Shown here: positions 53,806 to 63,318 of the stretch, one piece after another | How positions within the stretch are numbered: the first letter of the stretch is position 1 | How the letters are laid out: each line of letters opens with the position of its first letter | Origin: Flavobacteriales bacterium | Lineage (GTDB): Bacteria > Bacteroidota > Bacteroidia > Flavobacteriales_E > Vicingaceae | DNA length: 64,000 nucleotides | NCBI GenBank assembly: GCA_026196775.1 | Contig: JAPHUD010000035.1 | Location: 50,169-114,168 of the forward strand | Direction of reading: 5' to 3' | Notes under the pieces: generated by a model | What the model was told of the DNA's origin: nothing | Database searches by the model: none | Seen by the model: the letters and a program-made list of their open reading frames with translations, nothing else | Made by a program: the position numbers and the translations under genes

Positions 53806-54804
53806 ATGCACAGCTATTTTTTATATCAACAAGCAGATACTTCTCAAACAGAAAAAAAAGAGAAGAAAGATAGTATTATATTGCCTCAAGCAAACACTTT
53901 TCCTATTGATTTAATGGAAGAAGTAGATGATATGTCTATTAAAGAAGTGGTAAAGCCAAAAAAGCCAAGATATACTAATGTTCAACAGCAACCACAAACT
54001 AACACACTAAATGAAGATGCTGATTTTATTGCTGACACAGCAAATTTTGGATTAAATGTCAAAAAACTTTATTCCCTACCAGTTAGAGAAGTTGATGTAA
54101 ACAAAGTAGTTGAAGATACCACAACAGTTACTAAACAAGAGTTAGTTTTTACTCCCGAATATAGAAAAGAGCAGGTACATACCTGGCAAACCATTATTTT
54201 ACTTTTTTGTTTTTTGTTATTTGGATTAGCAAAAGCATTTAATAGTTTACGAATAAAACTTATAGTTAGGTCTGTTTTTACTTCTAGTGGTGTAAGTGAA
54301 GCCATTAGAAGTGAAAAGATGTTTTTTAATCAAGCCAACATTCTGCTTCATATTGTAGCCTTTTTTAGCCTTTCATTATTTCTTTATGACTTTTTATTGT
54401 ATAAAGATATTTTTTATAGAGACACCTCGTTTTTCTTTATGAAAGTATTTGCTATAGTGATTGTTTTATATACTATAAAACAAATTTTTGGATTGCTTAT
54501 TAATAATGTTTTTGATTTTGATAATTTGAAAACAGCTTACGTATATTTAACATCAATTCATACCATACTTATTGGAGTAATTTTACTTCCATTAATGGTT
54601 TTAAACTATTATTCCTTTCTTCATGAGGTAGGAAATTATAAAATGTTTATGGCAGGATTAGTTATTATTGTATTCATTATTAATTTGTTAAGGCTGTTTT
54701 TTATGGGGCGGCAAAAAAATATTTCTATATTCCATATAATTTTGTACCTTTGCACCCTCGAAATTTTACCGTTAATCGTTGTTATTAGCTACTTTATCTT
54801 TTAA
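53806..54804 (+). CDS. DUF4271-type membrane protein
   Basis: 332 aa from the ATG at 53806; the frame opens at TTG 53797, which lies inside the promoter element. The first 115 residues are soluble and charged (DTSQTEKKEKKDS), then seven or so membrane segments (TIILLFCFLLFGLAKAF to LPLIVVISYFIF). The arrangement matches DUF4271 proteins of Bacteroidota, usually next to hemD as here. Function unknown. Confidence 0.78.
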   Translation: MHSYFLYQQADTSQTEKKEKKDSIILPQANTFPIDLMEEVDDMSIKEVVKPKKPRYTNVQQQPQTNTLNEDADFIADTANFGLNVKKLYSLPVREVDVNKVVEDTTTVTKQELVFTPEYRKEQVHTWQTIILLFCFLLFGLAKAFNSLRIKLIVRSVFTSSGVSEAIRSEKMFFNQANILLHIVAFFSLSLFLYDFLLYKDIFYRDTSFFFMKVFAIVIVLYTIKQIFGLLINNVFDFDNLKTAYVYLTSIHTILIGVILLPLMVLNYYSFLHEVGNYKMFMAGLVIIVFIINLLRLFFMGRQKNISIFHIILYLCTLEILPLIVVISYFIF

Positions 54805-54834
54805 AAACGATTATTTAACTAAAAAAATGAGTTT

Positions 54835-55593
54835 ATGTTGAAAGTGAAAAGTGTTTTAGTTTCTCAACCAAAACCTGAAAGCGATAAATCACCCTATTTT
54901 GATCTTGCCTCAAATTGTAAAGTAAAAATTGACTTTAGGCCATTTATCCATATAGAAGGAGTATCAACAAAAGATTTTAGAAGTCAACGAGTAAATATTC
55001 CTGACTTTAATGCAGTAATATTTACAAGTAGAAATGCAGTAGATTATTTCTTTAAAACAGCTGAAGAAATAAGATACAATGTACCTGAGTCACTAAAATA
55101 TTTTTGTATATCAGAGGCAATTGCTTTTTATCTTCAAAAGTATATTGTTTATAGAAAAAGAAAAGTATTTACTGGTAAACAAACTTTTCAGGATTTAATG
55201 CCTCTTTTGAAAAAAAATAAAGATTGTAAGTTTTTATTGCCTTGCTCAGACATTATTAGTCCGAATATAAAAGACACGTTAGAAAAAGATAATATTAATT
55301 ATCAGTGTGTGGTTTTATATAGAACTGTTTGTAGTGACTTAAGTGATTTACAAGATGTTAATTATGATGTATTGGCATTCTTTAGCCCATCTGGAATTAA
55401 ATCTTTATTTCAGAATTTCCCTGATTTCAAACAAAATGATACCAGAATAGCAGTTTTTGGATCTACAACATCAAAAGCAGCAGAGGAAGCAGGTCTTAGA
55501 ATAGACATTTGTGCTCCTCAGCCAGAGGCTCCATCCATGACCAAAGCATTAGAGTTGTATATAAAAGATGCTAATAAAAACGGGAAAAAATAA
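54835..55593 (+). CDS. hemD: Uroporphyrinogen-III synthase
   Basis: 252 aa HemD-fold protein; cyclises hydroxymethylbilane to uroporphyrinogen III in haem synthesis. Recognisable pieces: AVIFTSRNAVDYFF (first domain), FCISEAIAFYL, VVLYRT, DVLAFFSPSGIKSLF and IAVFGSTTSKAAEEAGL (second domain). HemD is poorly conserved, so the call rests on these blocks and length. It follows the DUF4271 gene by 30 bases and has its own terminator. Confidence 0.87.
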   Translation: MLKVKSVLVSQPKPESDKSPYFDLASNCKVKIDFRPFIHIEGVSTKDFRSQRVNIPDFNAVIFTSRNAVDYFFKTAEEIRYNVPESLKYFCISEAIAFYLQKYIVYRKRKVFTGKQTFQDLMPLLKKNKDCKFLLPCSDIISPNIKDTLEKDNINYQCVVLYRTVCSDLSDLQDVNYDVLAFFSPSGIKSLFQNFPDFKQNDTRIAVFGSTTSKAAEEAGLRIDICAPQPEAPSMTKALELYIKDANKNGKK

Positions 55594-55611
55594 TTGATCT
55601 AAGATAGAAAG

Positions 55612-55645
55612 AAGAGAGCCGAATAATTTATTCGGCTCTTTTTCT
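55612..55645 (+). terminator. Intrinsic terminator after hemD
   Basis: AGAGCCGAATA pairs with TATTCGGCTCT (between 55615 and 55640), followed by T5. Confidence 0.9.
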
Positions 55646-55704
55646 TTGTTATCATATAGTATATACAAACAAATTTGTAATTTCATACCTATAATTGATT
55701 TAGC

Positions 55705-57228
55705 GTGAATTTATATTCTAAAAAACAAAGATGGAAACTTTTATTAGTAGGAATTGCAACGCTAATTGTGTTGTCTTCTTTGTGGTACACAAATGTTTTA
55801 GTTAGGCAAATTGCTCAGGAAGAGCGTGAAAAAGTAAGGCTTTGGGCGGGAGCAATTCAAAATAAAGCTACCTTAGTTCAGCTAACAGGAGAACTGTTTG
55901 ACAAAATTTCTAAAGAAGAAAGAAATAGGATTGAAATTTGGGCTGAAGCTACCAAAAGAATTATTACGTCCACCAATCAGGATGCAACAAATTTTTACCT
56001 TCAGATTATTGGGAAAAATGAAACCATTCCAGTAATTGTTACAGATGAAGAAAATAAAATTATTAATTATAGAAATATAAAATTAGCACCAGGAATTGAT
56101 ACAGCGAGTTATTTAATTACTCAGCTCGATTCCATGAAAAATAGCAATGAACCTATAGATTTAAAGATTCATGTTACCAAAAATATTACTTGGGATCACA
56201 AATTATACTACCAAGATTCTGAAATTTTTACAGAGTTAAAAATTGTTTTAGACGATTTAATAAAATCTTTTATTTCTGAAATTGTAGTGAATTCTGCTGC
56301 TGTTCCTGTAGTTTTTACTGATAGTACTCAAACTAATGTTATTGAATATGGTAATTTAGATAAAGATAAAATAAAAGATTCCTTGTATTTGGCTAATACC
56401 ATTGCAGAAATGCGAAACCAAAATACACCTATTGCTATTTCTATAAACAACAACGAAACACAGTATATTTTTTATAAAGATAGTGAGTTATTAACCCAAC
56501 TTAAATACTATCCTTTCTTTCAATTTGGAGTAATCGGTTTGTTTATTTTAATTGCTTATTATTTGTTCAGCACTTCCAGAAAAAGCGAACAAAACCAGGT
56601 TTGGGTTGGGCTGGCAAAAGAAACAGCTCACCAACTTGGCACACCACTTTCTTCGTTAATGGCGTGGGTAGAATATTTAAAATTAAAAAATGTTGATCAA
56701 GCAACTATAGATGAGCTTTCTAAAGATGTAAACCGACTAGAAATTATTACCGAAAGGTTTTCAAAAATAGGATCCTTACCAAAATTAACCGAAGAAAATG
56801 TATGTGAGGTTTTAAGAAACACTGTAGCTTATTTACAACCTAGAATTTCAAAAAATGTAGTTATCAATTTTAATTTTTCTAAGGAAGAAAAAATAATAAC
56901 TCCGCTTAATGTTTCATTATTTAGTTGGGTAATAGAAAATTTAATTAAAAATGCTGTTGATGCGATGCAGGGTGGAGGAAATATTAATGTTTTTATGATA
57001 GATCAAAAACAATTTGTTTATATAGATATTAGTGACTCAGGACATGGGATTCCGAAATCTAAACAAAAAACTATTTTCGAACCTGGTTTTACTACCAAGA
57101 AAAGAGGTTGGGGGCTAGGACTTTCGCTAACAAAACGTATTGTTGAGAACTACCATGACGGAAAAATATTTGTTAAACAATCTAGTGAAAAAGGCACTAC
57201 TTTTAGAATTGTGCTTAAAAAATATTAA
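55705..57228 (+). CDS. Membrane sensor histidine kinase
   Basis: 507 aa with a GTG start (55705). First membrane helix LLVGIATLIVLSSLWYTNVL; a periplasmic-like domain of about 240 residues with two similar segments (IPVIVTDEENKIINYRNIKL, then VPVVFTDSTQTNVIEYGN); second helix FGVIGLFILIAYYLF. There is no HAMP domain. HisKA box GLAKETAHQLGTPLSSL, N-box NLIKNAVDAMQ, G1 DSGHGIPK and G2 KKRGWGLGLSLTKR are intact. No response regulator gene adjoins it, so the partner is elsewhere. Stimulus unknown. Confidence 0.9.
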   Translation: MNLYSKKQRWKLLLVGIATLIVLSSLWYTNVLVRQIAQEEREKVRLWAGAIQNKATLVQLTGELFDKISKEERNRIEIWAEATKRIITSTNQDATNFYLQIIGKNETIPVIVTDEENKIINYRNIKLAPGIDTASYLITQLDSMKNSNEPIDLKIHVTKNITWDHKLYYQDSEIFTELKIVLDDLIKSFISEIVVNSAAVPVVFTDSTQTNVIEYGNLDKDKIKDSLYLANTIAEMRNQNTPIAISINNNETQYIFYKDSELLTQLKYYPFFQFGVIGLFILIAYYLFSTSRKSEQNQVWVGLAKETAHQLGTPLSSLMAWVEYLKLKNVDQATIDELSKDVNRLEIITERFSKIGSLPKLTEENVCEVLRNTVAYLQPRISKNVVINFNFSKEEKIITPLNVSLFSWVIENLIKNAVDAMQGGGNINVFMIDQKQFVYIDISDSGHGIPKSKQKTIFEPGFTTKKRGWGLGLSLTKRIVENYHDGKIFVKQSSEKGTTFRIVLKKY

Positions 57229-57238
57229 GCATTAATTC

Positions 57239-58378
57239 ATGTCTGGAATTTATATTCATATCCCTTTTTGCAGGAAGAAATGTAGTTATTGTGATTTTCA
57301 TTTTTCCACCAGTTTAAAACATAAAACTGAGTTATTAGCTGCTTTGCAAAAAGAAATAGTACTAAAGCAAAAACTTTTTAAGAAAGAATCTGTTAATACT
57401 ATTTATTTTGGAGGAGGAACACCTTCCATATTAAATGAATTGGAACTAAATCAATTGGTAGAGATTATTCATAACAATTACAATGTTGATGAAAATATGG
57501 AGTTTACCATAGAGTGTAACCCTGATGATATTACATCTAAAAAATTAAATGAGTATAAAAAAAGTGGCGTAAATAGGTTAAGTATTGGTATACAATCTTT
57601 TTTTGATGATGATTTACAATTTTTTAATCGTGCACATAATGCTAACGAAGCAGCACAAAGTATTTTAAAAACGCAAGATGCCGGAATTGAAAATATTACT
57701 ATAGATTTAATTTACAATAGTCCGCTGTTAACGTTAAAAAAATGGGAGCAAAACTTGGATAAATTTATCAGTTTAAATGTGCCACATCTTTCTGCTTATA
57801 CCTTAACTGTAGAGCCTAAAACAGCCTTGCATCATTTGGTAAAAACTAAGCAAACCAGTTTGCCAACAGATGAACAAGCTATTGAGCAATTTAAATTATT
57901 AATGGAAAAAACTAAACAAGCTGGATTAATACATTATGAAGTATCTAACTTTGGTAAAGAAGGTTATTTTTCGCAACACAACAGTAATTATTGGAAAGGT
58001 CAAAACTATTTAGGAATTGGTCCTTCGGCACATTCTTTTATGAATAATAATAGCTCTCAAAAAAGAAGTTGGAATGTTGCTAATAATACTAAATACATTA
58101 AAGCCATTAATCAAAACACACCTTACTTTGAAGAAGAACTTATAGATGAAACTACTGCTTTTAATGAATATATACTTACTCGATTAAGAACCATTTGGGG
58201 GTTGGATTTAGAATATATTAAAAACACGTTCAACCCTGTTTTGCTAAATCATTTTGAAAAAGAGTTAGAAGCTTATAAAAACTCTAAACTCATTACTATT
58301 TCAAAAAATACAGTAACTTTAACCACCAAAGGCATTTTTGTGGTCGATAAAATTACAGCAGACTTATTTTATGTATAA
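57239..58378 (+). CDS. hemW: Radical SAM haem chaperone HemW
   Basis: 379 aa. Radical SAM motif C-x3-C-x2-C in PFCRKKCSYCDF, followed by FGGGTPSIL and EFTIECNPDD, then a HemN_C-like region. The N-terminus lacks the extra residues of true HemN oxidases, so HemW (haem insertion or transfer) is more likely than coproporphyrinogen dehydrogenase. Starts 10 bases after the kinase gene. Confidence 0.9.
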   Translation: MSGIYIHIPFCRKKCSYCDFHFSTSLKHKTELLAALQKEIVLKQKLFKKESVNTIYFGGGTPSILNELELNQLVEIIHNNYNVDENMEFTIECNPDDITSKKLNEYKKSGVNRLSIGIQSFFDDDLQFFNRAHNANEAAQSILKTQDAGIENITIDLIYNSPLLTLKKWEQNLDKFISLNVPHLSAYTLTVEPKTALHHLVKTKQTSLPTDEQAIEQFKLLMEKTKQAGLIHYEVSNFGKEGYFSQHNSNYWKGQNYLGIGPSAHSFMNNNSSQKRSWNVANNTKYIKAINQNTPYFEEELIDETTAFNEYILTRLRTIWGLDLEYIKNTFNPVLLNHFEKELEAYKNSKLITISKNTVTLTTKGIFVVDKITADLFYV

Positions 58379-58422
58379 TTGCCACAAATGCACAAATTAT
58401 AAGATTTAACTTTATTGTAATT

Positions 58423-59172
58423 ATGATAACAACTATTACCCATCAAAACAAAAACTACAAAATAGATTTATCTCAACCCATTGATATTTCTCTCCCTTTG
58501 AGCAATACTCCCGAAAATGTTACTGCTTGGTATGTTTCAAAACCGGAATTTACTCCTGTTATGGAAAATGGCTTTGTTGGTGATGTTAATTTAGGAGGAA
58601 ATGTAAATTTTAGAAATATTTTTTTTAATCCGCACGGACATGGAACGCACACAGAGTGTGTTGGACATATAAGTAAAGAGCCTTATACTATTAATCAATG
58701 CTTAAAACAATTTTTCTTTTTTGCAGATTTGATAACTGTTGAACCTGAAAAAATTGGTGATGACGCTGTAATTACTTTAGCCCAAATAAAACAACTATGG
58801 CAGCCAAAAGGTAGTGAAGCAATAATTATTAGGACACTTCCTAATGGTAATGATAAAAAATCTTTACAATATTCTAATACCAACCCTGCTTATATTGAAG
58901 CTGAAGGGGCTGCTTATTTAACACAAAACGGGATTAATCATTTATTAATTGATACGCCTTCTGTAGATAGAGAAAGTGATGACGGAAAATTGGCAGCTCA
59001 CCACATTTTTTGGGAGTATCCAAGTAATACTCAACTCCACAGAACTATATCAGAATTGGTTTTTATAGATAATAATATTCCTGACGGAACTTATTTTTTA
59101 AATATACAAATTGCATCTTTTGAAAATGACGCCTCTCCAAGTAAACCAGTACTTTATAAAATCATGACATAA
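58423..59172 (+). CDS. Cyclase/kynurenine formamidase-like metal hydrolase
   Basis: 249 aa, PF04199 cyclase fold. It starts with PIDISLPLSNTPENVTAWYV; the metal site appears as HGHGTHTECVGHIS (about residues 71-84), a variant of HxGTHxDxPxH with Glu and Val replacing Asp and Pro. LLIDTPSVDRESDDG and LAAHHIFWEYP carry further ligands. The substrate is unknown; kynurenine formamide is only one possibility. Confidence 0.82.
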   Translation: MITTITHQNKNYKIDLSQPIDISLPLSNTPENVTAWYVSKPEFTPVMENGFVGDVNLGGNVNFRNIFFNPHGHGTHTECVGHISKEPYTINQCLKQFFFFADLITVEPEKIGDDAVITLAQIKQLWQPKGSEAIIIRTLPNGNDKKSLQYSNTNPAYIEAEGAAYLTQNGINHLLIDTPSVDRESDDGKLAAHHIFWEYPSNTQLHRTISELVFIDNNIPDGTYFLNIQIASFENDASPSKPVLYKIMT

Positions 59173-59252
59173 TTCGAAAGTAAATTTTAACTTTTTGTTA
59201 AAATAAGCTTAGATTTTTTTCGATATTTGTAATACTCACAAAAACAACTCAT

Positions 59253-59726
59253 ATGAAGCTAGACGAAATAGATTTGAAGATTTTAAAAAAACTTCAGGAG
59301 AATGCGAAAATAACTAACTTACAACTTTCTAAGGAAATATCTTTATCGCCTGCCCCTACTTTAGAACGAGTAAAAAAACTGGAAACAAAAGGATTTATTA
59401 AGAGTTATCATGCACTGGCAAGTGAAGAAAAACTTCAATTAGGATTATGTGTTTTTATGCAAATTTCATTAATCAGACAAAGAGACAATGCCATAAATAA
59501 TTTTATTGAAAAGATTAATAAAATTGATGAAGTAATGGAATGTTACAATGTTACTGGACAGGCAGATTACTTATTGAAAATCTTAGTAAAAGACATTGCC
59601 GCATTTGATGCATTGGTAAAAGATAAATTGTCGCCCATAGAAGAAATTAGAAACATGCATTCCATGGTAGTAATCTCTAAAGATAAATACTCAACTGTTC
59701 TACCTTTTCAATATTTAGATAAATAA
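59253..59726 (+). CDS. Lrp/AsnC family transcriptional regulator
   Basis: 157 aa. N-terminal helix-turn-helix (LDEIDLKILKKLQENAKITN, then LSKEISLSPAPTLERVKKLE) and a C-terminal RAM/ACT effector domain (VMECYNVTGQADYLLKILVKD). Normal length. It is convergent with proC, 2 bases apart at the stops. It may sense an amino acid; a target cannot be given from sequence. Confidence 0.93.
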   Translation: MKLDEIDLKILKKLQENAKITNLQLSKEISLSPAPTLERVKKLETKGFIKSYHALASEEKLQLGLCVFMQISLIRQRDNAINNFIEKINKIDEVMECYNVTGQADYLLKILVKDIAAFDALVKDKLSPIEEIRNMHSMVVISKDKYSTVLPFQYLDK

Positions 59727-59728
59727 AG

Positions 59729-60544
59729 TTATTCTTCGGTATAAAGTCCTTTAGCTTTTTTTGCAGAAATAGTAATACCTTTAATAAAAGAAGAGCTAAA
59801 TCCGTTATGTTCCATCTCATTTAGTCCAGCAATAGTACATCCTTTAGGCGAAGTAACTTTATCAATTTCATCCTCAGGGTGCGATTGATTATGAATTAGC
59901 AGACTTGCTGCACCTTTAGCAGTTTGAGCAGCCATTTTCAAAGCTTCATCAGCATGAAAATCAATCTCATTTCCACCTTGTGATGCTGCTCTTATGGCTC
60001 TTAAGAAAAAAGCAATTCCACAAGCACATAATGCTGTTGCAGAAGTCATTTGTTCTTCATTTATAATGATGGTTTCTCCAACATGTTTAAAAAGTGTATC
60101 AACTTTAGGAAGTTGGGTTTTCCATTGTTCGGTGGTAGCAATACAAGTCATAGATTCTCTAATGGCAATAGCAGTATTTGGCATTGCCCTAACTATTGGA
60201 GTATTTGTTCCAATAACATTTTCAATATCTTTAACTTTTATTCCGGTAACTACAGAGATTAAAAGGTGATTGGGAGTTAGTTCGTCTTTAATATCATTAA
60301 GCACTTCATCTACTTTTTGAGGTAAAACTGCCAACACAATAATAGCTGCATTTTTCACTCCACCAATATTAGTGGTAGTAATAGCACAACCGTTTTCTTC
60401 AAAATATTTAAGCGTATCAAGGTTTCTTTTTGTTAAGATAAAGTCATTATAATCATAATGCTTACTCTCTATTAATCCTTTAACAAATGACAAACCGAGG
60501 TTGCCAGCACCAATAATAGCTATTTTCTTTTCTGGTTGACTCAT
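59729..60544 (-). CDS. proC: Pyrroline-5-carboxylate reductase
   Basis: 271 aa from the ATG at 60544 (MSQPEKKIAIIGAGNLG). An upstream start at 60589 is rejected because the -7 element TATCTTTG (minus strand, 60560-60567) lies between the two. Rossmann GAGNLGLSF, VRAMPNTA, and the signature near TSPKGCTIAGLNEME confirm ProC. Last step of proline synthesis. Confidence 0.93.
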   Translation of the reverse strand: MSQPEKKIAIIGAGNLGLSFVKGLIESKHYDYNDFILTKRNLDTLKYFEENGCAITTTNIGGVKNAAIIVLAVLPQKVDEVLNDIKDELTPNHLLISVVTGIKVKDIENVIGTNTPIVRAMPNTAIAIRESMTCIATTEQWKTQLPKVDTLFKHVGETIIINEEQMTSATALCACGIAFFLRAIRAASQGGNEIDFHADEALKMAAQTAKGAASLLIHNQSHPEDEIDKVTSPKGCTIAGLNEMEHNGFSSSFIKGITISAKKAKGLYTEE

Positions 60545-60559
60545 GAAGTAATTTTTCGG

Positions 60560-60567
60560 CAAAGATA
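60560..60567 (-). promoter_or_regulatory. -7 element of proC
   Basis: CAAAGATA on the plus strand is TATCTTTG on the minus strand; exact consensus match 16 bases before the 60544 start. Confidence 0.45.
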
Positions 60568-60792
60568 GTGGCTTTAATAAAAAAGACATTATAATTTTAG
60601 GAATATATTACTTATTTAATTGGATTTTAATAGTTTTATGCCGAATATAATACAAGTGTTAAAATATGTTTTTTAATTACTTTTCAGAAAGGTAAAATGA
60701 TTAAAATTTGGAAAAGCTAAATTTAATTTCATTTCTTTGCAAGTCAAAATTTAAAATCACTATAAATGAATAAGTGATTTAAACTTTCTAAT

Positions 60793-63279
60793 ATGACAAA
60801 AAATTTAGTTATCGTTGAGTCACCTGCCAAAGCAAAAACTATTGAAAAATTTTTGGGAAAAGATTTTACAGTAAAATCTAGTTTTGGACACATTAGAGAT
60901 TTGCCGGGGAAAAACATTTCCATTGATATAGAAAACAACTTTGAACCTAATTATGTTGTTCCTAGCGATAAGAAGAAAATAGTCGCAGAATTAAAAAAAT
61001 TAGCAAAAGAGGCAGATGTTGTATGGCTAGCTTCCGATGAGGATCGTGAGGGAGAAGCCATTTCTTGGCATTTATTAGAAGCCTTAGGATTAGATGAAAA
61101 AAAGACTAAACGTATTGTTTTTCATGAAATTACTAAAACGGCAATTACTAAAGCCATAGAAAATCCTAGAAAAATTAATACACACTTAGTTGATGCTCAA
61201 CAAGCAAGAAGAGTGCTTGATAGGCTTGTGGGATATGAGCTATCTCCTGTTTTATGGAAAAAAGTAAGACCATCATTATCTGCTGGTAGGGTACAATCTG
61301 TAGCGGTAAGATTAATAGTTGAAAGAGAAAGAGAAATTGACAATTTTACCTATGAATCTGCTTTTAGAGTAATCGCTTTATTTGAAACCAATGATAAAGC
61401 AACAATAAAAGCGGAGCTTCCGCACAGATTTAAAACACAAAAAGAAGCAGAGAAGTTTTTAGAAACTTGCAATAATGCTGTTTTTACAGTTGATGATTTA
61501 GAAACTAAACCTTCAAAAAGGTCTCCAGCAGCACCTTTTACAACATCAACATTGCAACAAGAAGCTAGTAGGAAATTAGGTTTTTCGGTAGCTCAAACTA
61601 TGTCGGTAGCTCAAAAATTATACGAATCTGGAAACATAACTTATATGAGAACGGATTCGGTAAATTTATCAAATGATGCAATTGGGGCAGCAAAGAAAGA
61701 AATTACATCCAGTTATGGCGAGGAGTTTTCTCAAGTAAGAAAATTTAGCACCAAATCTAAAGGAGCTCAAGAAGCTCACGAGGCTATCCGACCAACTTAT
61801 ATGAATAAGCACTCGGTTTCCGGTGATGCTGCTCAAGCTAGGTTGTATGATTTAATTTGGAAAAGAACCATTGCCTCTCAAATGAGCGATGCCAAACTTG
61901 AAAAAACTACTATTACTATAGGTATAAATACTTCAAAAGAAAAATTTGTAGCTAAAGGTGAAGTATTACTGTTCGAAGGTTTCTTAAAAGTTTATTTAGA
62001 ATCTAGTGATGATGACCATCAGGAAGATGAAAAAGAAGGCATTTTACCACAAGTAAAGAAAGGAGAAGGGTTGAATTTAAATGAACTTACTGCCACAGAA
62101 AAATATAACAATCACCCGCCAAGATATACTGAAGCTAGTTTGGTTAAAAAATTAGAAGAATTGGGTATCGGACGACCTTCTACTTATGCACCAACTATTT
62201 CAACTATACAAAAAAGAGGATATATTGTTAGAGAAGATAGAGATGGGAATCAGCGAAACTATGTATTGTTAACACTTAAATCAGGGAAAATTTCGGAAAA
62301 ACAACTCAAAGAAAACTTTGGTTTTGAGAAGAAAAAAATGTTTCCAACAGATATAGGTATTGTGGTTACTGATTTCTTAGTTGAAAATTTTGGAAAAGTG
62401 TTAGACTATAATTTTACGGCAAGGGTTGAAGAACAGTTTGATGAAATTGCTGAAGGTTTGAAAGAGTGGAGTAAGATGATTGCTGAATTTTACAAACCTT
62501 TTCACGATCAAATTACCGACACGCTTGAAAATGCCGAAAGAGCTAGTGGTGAAAGATTGTTAGGCACAGATCCAAAAACTAAAAAACCAGTTATTGCACG
62601 TATTGGCAGATTTGGACCAATGATTCAGATAGGAAGTACAGAGGATGAAGAAAAACCTCAATTTGCAAGTTTGCTTCCGGAACAAAATATTTCTAATATA
62701 ACGCTAGAACAAGCACTAACATTGTTTCAGTTTCCAAAAATGCTGGGAAATCATGAAGGTAAAGAAGTAGTGGTGTCTCAAGGCAAGTTTGGACCATATA
62801 TTAAATTTGATGAAAAGTTCATTTCATTACCCAAAGGTGAAGAGATTACTGCTGTTAATCTTAATAGAGCTATTGAATTAATTAAGGAAAAACAACAAGC
62901 AGATGCTCCTATTGCTGAATATCAAGAAAAACCAGTTCAGAAAGGAGTAGGAAGGTTTGGACCATTTATTAAATGGAACAACATGTTTATCAATGTAAAC
63001 AAGAAGTATAATTTTGATAACCTATCTCAAAGTGATATTAAAGAATTAATTGAAGACAAGCTTCAAAAAGAAAAAGATAAATTCATTCATAATTGGGAAG
63101 ATAAAGGTATTTCAGTTCAGAAAGCACGTTGGGGACGATTTAATATTGTTAAAGGAAAAACAAAAATTGAATTACCAAAAGATACCAATGTAGATAAAAT
63201 GACGTTGGAAGATGTTGAAAAAATAATTGAAAAACAAAAACCAGCAAAAAAGGTTAAGAAGGCCAAAAAGAAAAAATAG
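60793..63279 (+). CDS. topA: DNA topoisomerase I
   Basis: 828 aa type IA topoisomerase. Toprim domain begins KNLVIVESPAKAKTIEKFL with DEDREGEAISWH; the catalytic Tyr is in ITYMRTDSVNLS; GIGRPSTYAPTI follows. The C-terminal part has three Topo_C repeat-type stretches (RIGRFGPMIQIG, GKFGPYIKF and GVGRFGPFIKW) and a Lys-rich tail; no four-Cys zinc ribbons are present, as is usual in this phylum. Relaxes negative supercoils. Confidence 0.97.
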   Translation: MTKNLVIVESPAKAKTIEKFLGKDFTVKSSFGHIRDLPGKNISIDIENNFEPNYVVPSDKKKIVAELKKLAKEADVVWLASDEDREGEAISWHLLEALGLDEKKTKRIVFHEITKTAITKAIENPRKINTHLVDAQQARRVLDRLVGYELSPVLWKKVRPSLSAGRVQSVAVRLIVEREREIDNFTYESAFRVIALFETNDKATIKAELPHRFKTQKEAEKFLETCNNAVFTVDDLETKPSKRSPAAPFTTSTLQQEASRKLGFSVAQTMSVAQKLYESGNITYMRTDSVNLSNDAIGAAKKEITSSYGEEFSQVRKFSTKSKGAQEAHEAIRPTYMNKHSVSGDAAQARLYDLIWKRTIASQMSDAKLEKTTITIGINTSKEKFVAKGEVLLFEGFLKVYLESSDDDHQEDEKEGILPQVKKGEGLNLNELTATEKYNNHPPRYTEASLVKKLEELGIGRPSTYAPTISTIQKRGYIVREDRDGNQRNYVLLTLKSGKISEKQLKENFGFEKKKMFPTDIGIVVTDFLVENFGKVLDYNFTARVEEQFDEIAEGLKEWSKMIAEFYKPFHDQITDTLENAERASGERLLGTDPKTKKPVIARIGRFGPMIQIGSTEDEEKPQFASLLPEQNISNITLEQALTLFQFPKMLGNHEGKEVVVSQGKFGPYIKFDEKFISLPKGEEITAVNLNRAIELIKEKQQADAPIAEYQEKPVQKGVGRFGPFIKWNNMFINVNKKYNFDNLSQSDIKELIEDKLQKEKDKFIHNWEDKGISVQKARWGRFNIVKGKTKIELPKDTNVDKMTLEDVEKIIEKQKPAKKVKKAKKKK

Positions 63280-63318
63280 ATTTTTTACATATAAAGTATA
63301 ATCAACACAAAGCATCAT

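Noticed and set aside
59994..60269. Plus-strand ORFs inside proC
   Set aside because: Antisense to conserved ProC motifs; no independent signal.
60545..60589. 15-codon upstream extension of proC
   Set aside because: It includes the -7 promoter element and precedes the conserved start MSQPEKKIAIIG.
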